Shown in pieces: positions 54,780 to 64,000 of a stretch of 64,000 bases of DNA (positions are counted from its first letter, which is position 1; each line of letters begins with the position of its first letter). The position numbers and the translations under genes are program-made. This DNA comes from Actinernus sp. WN-2022. Its lineage: Eukaryota > Cnidaria > Anthozoa > Actiniaria > Actinernidae. The notes under the pieces are model-generated. The model did no database searches, had not been told where the DNA came from, and was given only the letters and a program-made list of their open reading frames with translations. The stretch covers positions 1,488,001 to 1,552,000 of the forward strand of contig JAOWCC010000286.1 in NCBI GenBank assembly GCA_030867875.1, given 5' to 3'.

Positions 54780-57640
54780 TCCCTAAGTTAAAAATGGATA
54801 GATTAAGGAATAATATAATTGGATAAGTGTATCCAGATGAAGATCCTTCTAAGCTTACTTGAAATGTGTTTGACTTGAGCTTTCCAATTGAAATGAGTAT
54901 CTAATGTGACCCCTAGATATGTAATGCTATGTACTTGTCTAATAACCTTGTTCTTGATTGATAAGTTTATATCTAAGTTTAATTTCTTTTCAGGGGGAGG
55001 GGAGAATGATAAAGTTGATCTATGTTTAGAGATAGTTTATTGGTGTCTAACCATTTATTGATACAAGTACGCTGAGAATTCAAAGTCTTGTCTAGTGCAG
55101 CAAGGCTTTTGTCAATACAAAAGATATTAGCATCATCAGCAAAGAGATGAATATCCATATCAATACAGTTTTCAAAATCGTTGATATAGAGTAAAAACAG
55201 AAGGGGGCCAAGAACAGACCTCTGTCGAACTCCACAATCAATATACTGATCATTTGATTTGACACCTCCAATAGAGACAAATTGTTTTCTGTTCTGTAAA
55301 TATGAAATAAACCATTATTTTGCAACGCCCTTATTCCATATATAGAATTCTAACCTGTTCATTAAAATACAATGTCTTCTGCAAAACTTCCACAGGAATA
55401 TAGTCTATTGTCAATTGATTGCTGAATTTTGTCCAGAATAAGCGAAATTGCAGGGTCTGCATGTTCAGTGAAGTCCCCTGTACGAAAACCAAACTGTTTA
55501 TTGTACAAAAACGTATTTTTCCCAATAAAATTCATAATTCTGTTGTACAAATATATTTTAGTACAGTATAGTACACAAGTGGGTAGGAATTGGCGTTATG
55601 TTATATAAACAAGTTATATAATCCCGTTGGGAAAACGTGAGGGTGTATAAAGAGTACTGATTAATATGTAAGAATCACTCGAAGGCGTTTCTCTACCTTG
55701 ATACCTATAAATTTTCTTTAAGACATTTTGTTAAGAATAGAGAAAATGTGCTGACTACACATCTAATATATAGATTTCATTTGCCAACATTATATACTGC
55801 CGTAATTAACAAAGCATACATGTCCGACAAGTACCAATAAACGAAATGCCCGCCCCTGATCTGTTGTTTGTGTTTAAAGGGGCTATGTCATGGTACTGCG
55901 CATGGATCGAGTAATCGCTTGTTTAGTGGCTATTAATTGGATACAAACAGTTAAACTTGCCTCCCTCAATGCTTGATTGAAAGGATTTTCAATATTTTCC
56001 CTGGAGACTGTTTATACTGATACCCTGTTTGTTAGTCATTTTTGCATATTTGCTTTCATTCTAAGCATCCCACATGGCCGAGAGGTTCGTTAGTTCATAT
56101 CAAAATCGGTGGAAATAGCTCTTTCCGGCCCGGAAAAACGAATGTAAAGTCTTACCGTGTCACAGCCCCTTTAATGCGGTTTAGCTATTAAATGTTTTAT
56201 GCTTGTTCAGAGTGATAAGAGTATAAAAGCTATTCCAATAATCTATTGAAAATAGGAAGAAGAGAGATTGAGCCGCGATAGTTACTCATTACTATGTGGG
56301 GTCCTTCGTATGAACTGGGGTTACTTGGGCTATTTTGAATTTATCAGGAACTATACCAGAAGAAAAGGAACAGTTATAAAGTATCTCTAGGGACCTATAC
56401 ATATTTTATTAAATTTAAGTAGTTTTATAGGAATGTTATAAGGTCCAGTTGCCTTATTGGTATTTAGGGCCCCTCTGGATACCAGCCTCATTGCTGAATG
56501 GGCCACCCTCCCTAAATAACGTTATCTATCTAATTTCCTCTTCTATTTCCAGTGATGTTACCGGGAAGAGATAAAGACTGGAATGGATTGTTTAAATAAC
56601 TTAGAGGAGAAATGACTGATTTTTCAATTAATTTAGCAAGGTTGCTATCTACTTTGGAAAATAATCATTAAATGCTATATCAATGGTATTTGTAATTTCA
56701 ATTTCATTTTTCCTACCTTGTAGAGTATGTTATTTCTTTTGCTCTGACGAAGGGCTAGCGCTCTGTGACGTCAGCTGCTACTCGCTATCCATGGCGGTGA
56801 GCATACCTCACTCGACTTTAGTTATTATACCATAATTATGTTAAATTTAAATGGTTTTAATGTAACTATTTGCTTAATGCCTTTCCGCACATTTTTAATA
56901 TTGTTACTATTAGTTGCAAAATATCCTTTGTAATATCTTACTACTTTAATTAGAACATTTAATTTATTTATAGAAGATTTGTAGAGAGACTGATAGTAAA
57001 GTCAGTGTGATTCTAGGTATTTCTTAAAATAACTATTTTAAACCTTAATCCCTGATGTTATCCATGGTTTCCTTCCTTGAATATTTTTTTAAGTGTAACA
57101 TGTTTACTAATTACTGAGGACATTCAGAATAAAAAGCATCAAAAAGTTAATTTACATTGTCATTAGAGGGGAGAATATGTTCCCATTTGATGGAACTCAC
57201 ATCCTCTATGAATGATTGTTCACTGAAATTTTAATAGTCTTTTTTATATAGTTTGGTTTTATGATTAAGTGTAGAAATGTTGTCTATAATAATACAATTT
57301 GGTAAATGCATGGTCAGTGATATCAGTTACAATATTACCACTCAACATACTAAACTCCATAGAGTTAAAGAAAATGTTATCAATCAGATCAATTAATGTA
57401 GTAGAACGGTATGTTATTCTAGTTGCGTTTAAGATATGAGGTTGTAAGAAATTTATCATCATCATAGTATCTGGATGAAGGTCAAGGTTCAACAGGTTTA
57501 GGCTAAAGTCCTCCATCAAAATGCAAAATGTATTCTCCTTACTAATTTTTAAAATACAATTCTGAATATAGTTTAAAAAAATGGTAATTTTGATAAACCA
57601 AGCAAGTTGCATGGCACTAGCCAACACACGCTACGACGTA
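54780..57640 (-). mobile_element. Non-LTR retrotransposon E (minus strand, split)
   Basis: On the minus strand: endonuclease C-terminal part at 57627-57265 (CILMEDFSLNLLNLDLHPDT, ATRITYRSTTLIDLIDNIFF), a degraded linker (57200-56500), early RT (56480-56240), interruption by a TTAA MITE, then NKQFGFRTGDFTEHADPA (55550-55400), a FADDAN-like box near 55135 and YLGVTLD-NWKAQVKH near 54880. Many stops and frameshifts. CR1-type. Confidence 0.75.
55874..56174. mobile_element. TTAA-flanked MITE inside element E
   Basis: TTAAAGGGGCTATGTCATGG begins it and GTGTCACAGCCCCTTTAA ends it, with TTAA at both edges. Related in ends to the intron 5 MITE at 9688. It separates RT fragments of element E. Confidence 0.8.
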
Positions 57641-59195
57641 GCTAGCGTCTAACACGCATGCTCATATCTTAATACCCGTGAGTGGCAACTTGCGTCATTT
57701 TGATGATGCGGGTGCCTATACATAACGCAATAGCGTATATTGTGGCCATGATGGCTATCCACTTCTATCCATAAAGATTCAAATTCAGATTCAGTTTTGC
57801 TTAGATTTTCTCTAATGAAAAAATCAAATGAGTTTTGACAAAAAGAAAACCCTTACTCCTTATTTATTTCGTACAGGTTCTAGTTTATTAGATATATTGT
57901 AAGCCTTTTTCACTGAAGAAGACCGTGCCGATCGAAATATTGGAAGAAAAACTCTCTACCGTTTAATCAGCCTTTCCTTTCTTGTCTATTTATATATATA
58001 TATTGCTGATCAGATCCCTACACCCTAGAAGATCCGGTTGTTTACCATTTCGTCTGTGGTCCCTCCAATTTCCCACCAGCAGATGACAAACTAGCCTTTG
58101 AAATGAAGTTATAATTTGGAATATTTTAATATGCACCAATCAATGTTAAGCCGGCAGGGGGGGAGTGGGGCAAGGGGCGGGGATTTCACAATTTGATGAT
58201 TTTCACGATCAAATTCCCCACCCTTGGGCATACATTTCATGTCAAAAGTACTTCAAAATCCCCACCCCGCGCTGCATTTATTGATCCAAACCCCAAGGGA
58301 GGGGGAACTATCAGTATAGGTCAAAGCAACACAAAAACAAGCTGAGCGCTCCAATATACTTTTTTAATCTACGACTTGGCGAGTGCAAATATATAGGGGT
58401 TATTGACCAAACGTAAGGTCAGGATGGGGGGATATTGGTCGAGTTCATTTTTCGTGTTTATATGGACCGAGTCCGCAGGGCGAGGTCCATTCACACACAA
58501 AAAAAGAATGAGACCAATAGTCCCCCATCCGGACCGAACAAGCTTGGTCAATAAGGTGTTTATTATATGGCAAAAATGAATAAAATCCCACTTTGACGCA
58601 CGCGCCAGGAACCCATTGCGTGGTAAACTGAAGAGCGAATAGAAATCAGCTAAAATTAGACTGAGAGTCGACGACTTTCACTTGAAGTTCAACCTCGTGG
58701 CGTTCAAAACTGTTTGTTTTCCGACATCAAAAATGCATTTTTATGGACGAAAAGTGACCTGTACTTTACTTCAGATGCACTAGGTTTCATTGACTACTTT
58801 ATCAGGAACCCAAACGCATTATCTGGAAACAAAAATGTGCATATTTGTGGAAGATTTGAAAGTTGACAACCGAGTGAAATCACTCGAGTGGCGATAAACA
58901 CACTGCAAAACTTGACAAAAAGAGCTGTAGAAGATACAAACAAACTTGTAAGTATTAATTAGTAAATACTCATGATTTATAAGTCAATTACTAAATGTGA
59001 ATGCTGAATTTCTTAGCCCATACAATAAATAAACCTGATTTATTTGATGAAACTGTGTGCTAAGTTTACTCGTTTCCGTAATAATTTTGTTTCTTTGTAC
59101 CACGATTGTAGTAGCGTTGTGAATAGAATTTTAGATGAAAAACGAAAATGCAGAAATAGTTTTAAATTAGTATTTGCCTACATGTAACAAATTGT
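57641..59195. other. Repeat-rich intergenic sequence, no gene
   Basis: Includes a CTGAAGA...GAAA motif at 57912-57937, a G-rich stretch near 58155-58180, and a foldback at 58399-58553 (TATTGACCAA / TTGGTCAATA ends with CCCCCATCC pairing inside). Confidence 0.45.
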
Positions 59196-59229
59196 TTAGT
59201 CAGTTTATTTCAAAATGTACGGGTTTTAA

Positions 59230-59385
59230 CGCTATTTGTTTACGAAGAGTTTGTGAGCGAATTTGAGCGGGCAAAACCGTCTCCAAACGTTGAAGTCGCA
59301 CTTGGTTTTTTGTATTTTGAGGCTGTTGAGCCGAGATAAAATCGTCAAAGTCATTTTCCTTGTCATTTGATTTTTTTCCCTCCAT
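59230..59385 (-). pseudogene. KIAA1958/Crypton-like N-terminal coding fragment
   Basis: Minus-strand ATG at 59385 opens MEGKKSNDKENDFDDFISAQ then QPQNTKN. One base out of frame, the sequence continues KTKCDFNVWRRFC. The combined pattern (FxxFIxxQxPxNTKxKT-x2-D-x-NVW-x-RF) is the N-terminal signature of KIAA1958/ZMYM-related proteins derived from Crypton tyrosine recombinases. A single-base shift breaks it. Probably an old transposon exon. Confidence 0.5.
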
Positions 59386-59832
59386 AGTTTTGGGGCGCTT
59401 TCCCTTGTTATTATATTATAATTCAGGTTGAATGTCGTCTTGAAAACAAATTCACGAGAGGTCCGGATGAATTCACTAGAGGTCCAGATGAAAAAATCTG
59501 GACCTATATGAGCAACCAATCAGACTGCAAGATTGGACTTCATCTGGACCTCTCACGGAGATGCCAGCGTATTACACGGGTTGCGAACAGGTTTGTACAG
59601 GTTATTCAACACTTCAAAGGTTTTGTAAGCGCGCGAGCCAATCGAAATGGGGCTGTTTGAGTAACAGCCAATCAGCTTTTAGTGCGGGAAAAAAACTTTT
59701 TTTAGTGCGCGCTCGCCCCCGACATTTGACTTCAGGTTTTTTCTCTCGAGATTTCTCAAGATTTTCATCAAACAGAGCAGTAAGGTAAGCCAAAACAACC
59801 TTTCTCTTCGTGTTGCTGTCGTATAATAAAGA

Positions 59833-60250
59833 GGTTATTACACGGAATATTGTGTAATACGATTGGGTATTTTTACGAGTCAGTTTTATTTTTTCGAGCG
59901 TGAAAGGCGAGAAAAAAACAGAATTGACGAGTAAAAATTCCCAGCCAACACAACTTTCCGTGTAATAAATTGTTTTTAATATATAATTATCGATGAAATA
60001 CCAGTGAAGATATCACTTTTGAAAACATGACTGGCTTTCAAATACTCCTAGCCTTTTTAGTAAGAGATTGAAACTGGTATTTAATCGATAATTATATATT
60101 AAACAGAACATTACATGGCCGCTTGGAGATACAGATTCTATCTTCTCGTGTTGATGAAATATATTACTCGTTCGCTGCGCTCACTCGTAAGATATTTCAT
60201 CAACACGAGAAGATAAAATCCGTATTTCCGCGCGGCCATGTAATATCCTC
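59833..60250. mobile_element. Three adjacent foldback units
   Basis: Unit 1 has ends TTATTACACGGAATATTGTGT / ACACAACTTTCCGTGTAATAA (59833-59970). Unit 2 has TATAATTATCGATGAAATAC / GGTATTTAATCGATAATTAT (59978-60101). Unit 3 (60108-60250) is copy 2 of the foldback at 25.94 kb. Confidence 0.8.
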
Positions 60251-60861
60251 CATTTATTTAACATTTATGAAAAAAAACATGTTGTGTCTGCCGTCACAGT
60301 TTTTACTCATTCAGTGTAATTATATTAACACAGAGAGAAAGTATCATGACAATATATAAGGAGTCTAATTGAACTAAACGAAAAGAGGGAATAAAAACAC
60401 ATGCATTATTTATGTGCCGTGTCTGATATCCCAGTGCTGTGCACATGATTTGGCAACTGTCCTCTCTCAGTGAAGATTTTCATTACTTCACTAAATTCCA
60501 TGTAGTCCCGTGTGTACTCCCCTATATAATGCACTAGTCAATTGAAACCCCGGCCCCCTGACCCCCGGGACATAGCGGGGCATTAACGGGGACATGGCCG
60601 TGAAATAACGCACTTTTAACGCTGCATTTCTCCGGTGGAACTGGGAAAGTAACGATTTGCAAAATTTGCGGGGTTTTAGTGGTGGTTGTAACGCCAGCCA
60701 CGACAGAGCGGGACTGGGCCCGAGCATCAACAACGTGTATCAAACATGGCGAAAGGGACACAGTCGCTGGAAAATGCAAGTTGCATCCTTTGATGATAAT
60801 CGCTTTTTTTACCCATCGCTATTTTTAGTCCTTAGCGCTTGGTTTGATAATGTTTAAAGAC

Positions 60862-61190
60862 TGTAAGAACACCGCAAATGCCCCATGTTGGGGCCAGCTG
60901 AGCTGTCAAATGCCCCACCCCTAGGCAAGTATAGCGAATGCACCAAATTTCTTCGCCGTTTCAAAGCCACATTTCACTGCTTGTCTTTATTAAAGTAATG
61001 CACTACTCATCTTCAAACACTTTCGTAAGTGCCCCCAATCCCTAACTCACTAGCAAGCACGTCAATGTTGATCAGTTGAGCAAAGCAAACACAGGGAAAG
61101 GGTGGGGTTAACTTTTGACAAATGCCCCGTGCACGGGCTGACGCAAAACAAATGCCCCACCCCATGGACAGATAGGTTGTCAAATGCCCC
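60862..61190. repeat. Dispersed CAAATGCCCC motif cluster
   Basis: GCAAATGCCCCA, TCAAATGCCCCA, ACAAATGCCCCG, ACAAATGCCCCA and TCAAATGCCCCA occur in one 330-bp region, several beside CAGCTGAGC or GGGCTGACG. Probably the interior of a degraded DNA transposon whose left end is near 60534 (CTAGTCAATTGAAACCCCGG). Confidence 0.5.
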
Positions 61191-61248
61191 ATCTTGCCCG
61201 TGTGACTGCTATCTTGGATCTGACCGAGGGTACCCTGGGAACGAGGTT

Positions 61249-61753
61249 ACAATTGAGACTGTCGCGCGGTAGTATGCGTCAATGGTATAACTGCTCGTTT
61301 TCTTCATAGCACCCTTCTCTTTTCTTTTTAACTTTTTCATGGGCTCACGGCACCCTCACTCTGATTTGCCTAATTTTCAGAGTTTCTCTTTTCCAAGGTT
61401 TCTTCAATCTTAACGCTGCTGAAAGACCTAGAAAACATGTATAGAAATATCAGGTAATGCTGCAACTTTAAAGCTCTGTTAATGATCGGAAATCAAGTGG
61501 TTTGAAGTAAAGACAATACCTGGAATCAGGATCATTAACAGTTAAGCAGTAACGCAGGAAAGAGTCAACCTTGCTCATTATTGCAACGTAGTAAATTTAA
61601 GCCAGCACGAATGACTAACACTGGGGAGCTTATTGCCGGTATCATGCTTTCGAGCATAATCAAAGCATCGAGCTTATGTACATGTAGTCGTTCTTGATTT
61701 AACGAGTAATTATACCATTAACGTATACTACCGCGCGAAAGTCTTAATTGAAA
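61249..61753. mobile_element. 505-bp TIR element
   Basis: The left end has CAATTGAGACTGTCGCGCGG then TAGTATGCG. The right end is its inverse (ACTACCGCGCGAAAGTCTTAATTG). Arms are about 40 bp. No coding sequence. Confidence 0.8.
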
Positions 61754-62041
61754 TTGGCCATCCACAGGATCCCAGAAATAAGAACACCCCTAAAGCCTCT
61801 ACCGTGCGAATCACACAGGCCTCCCAGTCACTCCTAAACATCTTAATTAAACTGTAACAATGCAATTAAACTTTTCGAATAGACTGGTGTTCGCTCTTTG
61901 AAAGCGAGCAGAATACTTTATCGCCAGAAATGGAAGGCCAGCTGAAACGACGAGGAGTCCTTGCCACTTGCGATGCTTCCGGTGTTATTCAGAACACTGG
62001 ATCCGACACTGAATACCAACAGGAGTCCATTACCAGCAGCG

Positions 62042-62098
62042 TACATATGTGATGGTAGCGTACCTATGTGATGGTAGCGTACCTATGTGATGGGTAGT
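62042..62098. repeat. 19-bp tandem repeat, three copies
   Basis: The unit is GTACCTATGTGATGGTAGC (first copy GTACATATGTGATGGTAGC). Confidence 0.85.
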
Positions 62099-62203
62099 GC
62101 CAACAGCACAGTAGACGATGTGGCTATTTATAGTCACGAAGTTCTGGTATGCGATTTTGTTCTCTTGCGCTTTAGGATTTTTAGCAGTTTGAACCGTGTT
62201 AAC

Positions 62204-62945
62204 TACAATTTGTTGGGCTATTTAGAGAACCATGTTTCGGCAATCCCTTTATGTAGGACGACACGAAGGAGATTGTGAGGAAGGTTTTCGAATTTTCTCT
62301 TCCTAGACGCGAAACACAGCAAAATAAAACAGCAGAGCCTATTTATTTCGAATACATGTTTGTATAGACATTGGGTTGATTTTAGGGTTTAGTTCCCCTT
62401 TAACAATACGGTACATCATCTATAAAACGATGAAACATGGTTCTCTAAATAGCCCTACAAATTGTAAAAACCATTCAAAAACTCATGAATAATTAATGAG
62501 CATTCCGTCCAATCAGATGAAGCAAATCAGTCGGGTGCATGCTCCTACCTGATAAAAGCTCATCATTCTAAAAAGCCCGCGGAGGGATTTGAATTCTGTC
62601 TCAGGGGGATTAATGATTGAGAGAATGGATAAGCACCTTGCAACTCTTGGAATTTCTATTGACGTTTCAGCTTTCTCATTGAATTGCTAATTAGGATGAA
62701 CATTTTATATAAAAAATACCAATGAATATGAAATTGTATATAAAGTTTCATCCTAATTAAGAATTCGGCCATCCCTTCATGTAGGACGACACGAATTGCT
62801 ACCAAATTGTATTCTATTCTATTGTATTGTGTTGCGTTCTATTGTTGTATTGAATTGTATTGTGTTGTATTCTATTGTATTTTTGGTAAAAATTCGTGTC
62901 GTCCTACATAAAGGGATTGCCGAAAATCCGAAAACCTTCCTCACA
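62204..62945. mobile_element. Nested inverted-repeat cluster
   Basis: Three inverted pairs: 62204-62238 with 62431-62466 (GGGCTATTTAGAGAACCATG), 62766-62799 with 62890-62923 (GTAGGACGACACGAATT), and 62239-62290 with 62890-62945 (GTGAGGAAGGTTTTCG). A pentamer microsatellite (ATTGT/ATTCT) fills 62805-62881. Confidence 0.75.
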
Positions 62946-62984
62946 ACCTCCGCTATGTACGGACGGCTCAACTCTTGTAATTCG

Positions 62985-63098
62985 TGACGTCAGATACGGG
63001 GAATAAATTAGTTTTGCCATGCATGCTGTCCCCGACATTGAATAGCGGACTAATGGCTTCTAATTGCGGACCATTGTGTTTTCTTTGTGCTGGGGGGT

Positions 63099-63138
<40 letters not shown>

Positions 63139-63355
63139 GATTGTTGTTTTTCCTTGGTATGTGTGTCGCACGTTATGGGGAAATTTGCACTGAATTGAGC
63201 CGCCACACAATATAGATTTCTCAGCGGCAAATCGAACTTGGAGACTAATTTTCACCTCATAGACGCGCCACACAGAAAAATAGAATAGTATAAGTTAGTT
63301 TTTTCGAATATATCTTTGTATAGACGTTGGGTTGATTTTAGGGTTCAGTCCCTTT
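62985..63355 (+). mobile_element. Relative of the long-arm element ends
   Basis: ATACGGGGAATAAATTAGTT and TTGGGTTGATTTTAGGGTTC then AGTCCCTTTAA match, in inverse orientation, 43490-43800. The end at 63352 is TTAA-flanked. A run of 39 G interrupts it at 63099-63137. Confidence 0.6.
63099..63137. repeat. 39-base G homopolymer
   Basis: Preceded by GGGGGGT. Long G runs are rare in animal DNA and prone to assembly error. Antisense poly-Pro and sense poly-Gly frames here are artefacts of the run. Confidence 0.85.
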
Positions 63356-64000
63356 AATATTTCTTTTGCTCGGGTGCGAACACTGAACGCATGACCGAAC
63401 GGTACAGGCTATTATCTCCGCCGTTATCTTTTTTTCTAACAACGAAAAGCATTTATTCTTGAAAATAATAATAAAAAAATTCGAAAACGCATTTGTTCGT
63501 TGATACAGTACGGCGGGCCGGTTGCAACAGTCCAGCCATTAATCGCTTCCGCTTCCGGTTAACCGCGTGGCTCTGGGTATGAGGTGATCAATGTGACATG
63601 CGACTCCATTTTGGCAGCCGGTCGATTGAATGATCTGTTTGAGTTCTCTTGAAATTCTCTTCTTTTTCGCCTCTTCTTATCTCCTAAATACAGCCTATAG
63701 GTACTCGCAGGTAAGCTACTATGCATTTTTATGTATCTTGTGTGTTTTGGGAATCTTTGTTACGCTTTCGAATCAAAACTGGTCGGTTTTAATCCGCGTG
63801 TTTGCTGCAATAATTATCTCGCGTTTATCTCCGACACAAATTTAGAATCTCTTCTTTCCCTATTAATTCTGCGTGCACACGAATGAGAACAGATTTAGGG
63901 AGACACAGTTCGGGTAAGAACATATGTACGTGTTATGCATTGTGGCTGTGCTGTTATAAAGGAATCTGTTCGACTGTCGTAAACTTCATGACTTCAGTCG

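Noticed and set aside
62968..63273. Proline-rich and glycine-rich proteins
   Set aside because: Both come from the 39-base G run read on opposite strands.
63630..63845. Hydrophobic 71-codon frame as the start of a membrane protein gene
   Set aside because: No signal anchor pattern, no splice support that decides a frame, and the window ends; it could be chance in T-rich sequence.
1..64000. rRNA genes, prokaryotic operons or integrated bacterial DNA
   Set aside because: No matching sequence seen; all recognised coding sequence is metazoan or retroelement-like.

Overview
The window is eukaryotic and metazoan. Genes have spliced exons with GT/AG borders, introns of up to 15 kb packed with transposable elements, and AT-rich background. 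The one host gene that can be followed is a secreted lectin-like protein with PAN/apple, calcium-binding EGF and fibrinogen-related (FReD) domains. That architecture, the K02A2.6-like Gypsy elements, the non-LTR families and the many foldback MITEs suggest a cnidarian, most likely a stony coral or other anthozoan. The taxon is inferred, not proven.

Host gene (3.36-43.16 kb, + strand): eight coding exons join in frame with no disrupting stop and give about 498 residues. The order is PAN/apple (exon 1), an orphan N-terminal FReD half (exon 2), three cbEGF modules each on its own phase 1-1 exon (exons 3-5), and a complete FReD (exons 6-8) ending at TAA 43156-43158. All junctions are phase 1 except exon 6/7, which is phase 0. 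A true signal-peptide exon may lie further upstream. Intron 5 (15.4 kb) holds two Gypsy LTR elements, intron 6 (8 kb) holds two degraded non-LTR elements, and intron 7 (9.5 kb) holds another non-LTR element plus DNA-transposon debris.

Mobile content by region: 0.4-3.3 kb, a non-LTR element split by foldback insertions; 3.7-5.5 kb, a tRNA-derived SINE, a SAP-like coding fragment and a MITE; 8.2-10.3 kb, a non-LTR fragment and a TTAA-flanked MITE whose end is amplified as a 77-bp tandem array; 12.8-18.9 kb, a young Gypsy element (158-bp LTRs, TSD ATTGC) flanked by 84-bp minisatellites and carrying a nested 185-bp TIR element in its 5' LTR; 19.56-23.87 kb, an older Gypsy element (179-bp LTRs, TSD TAAAG) with a broken pol; 24.3-35.7 kb, foldbacks, a second SINE and three non-LTR elements; 38.5-42.0 kb, THAP-like and unrecognised coding fragments in transposon debris.

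Downstream of the host gene (43.5-64 kb) no host gene is recognised. The most interesting structure is a 4.25-kb element at 43.49-47.74 kb with inverted arms of about 0.7-1 kb, enclosing a decayed PIF1-like helicase (Walker A, Walker B and a downstream motif). The rest is a TIR element with G-tract ends and a 32-bp minisatellite, another non-LTR element, a KIAA1958/Crypton-like coding fragment and nested inverted repeats.
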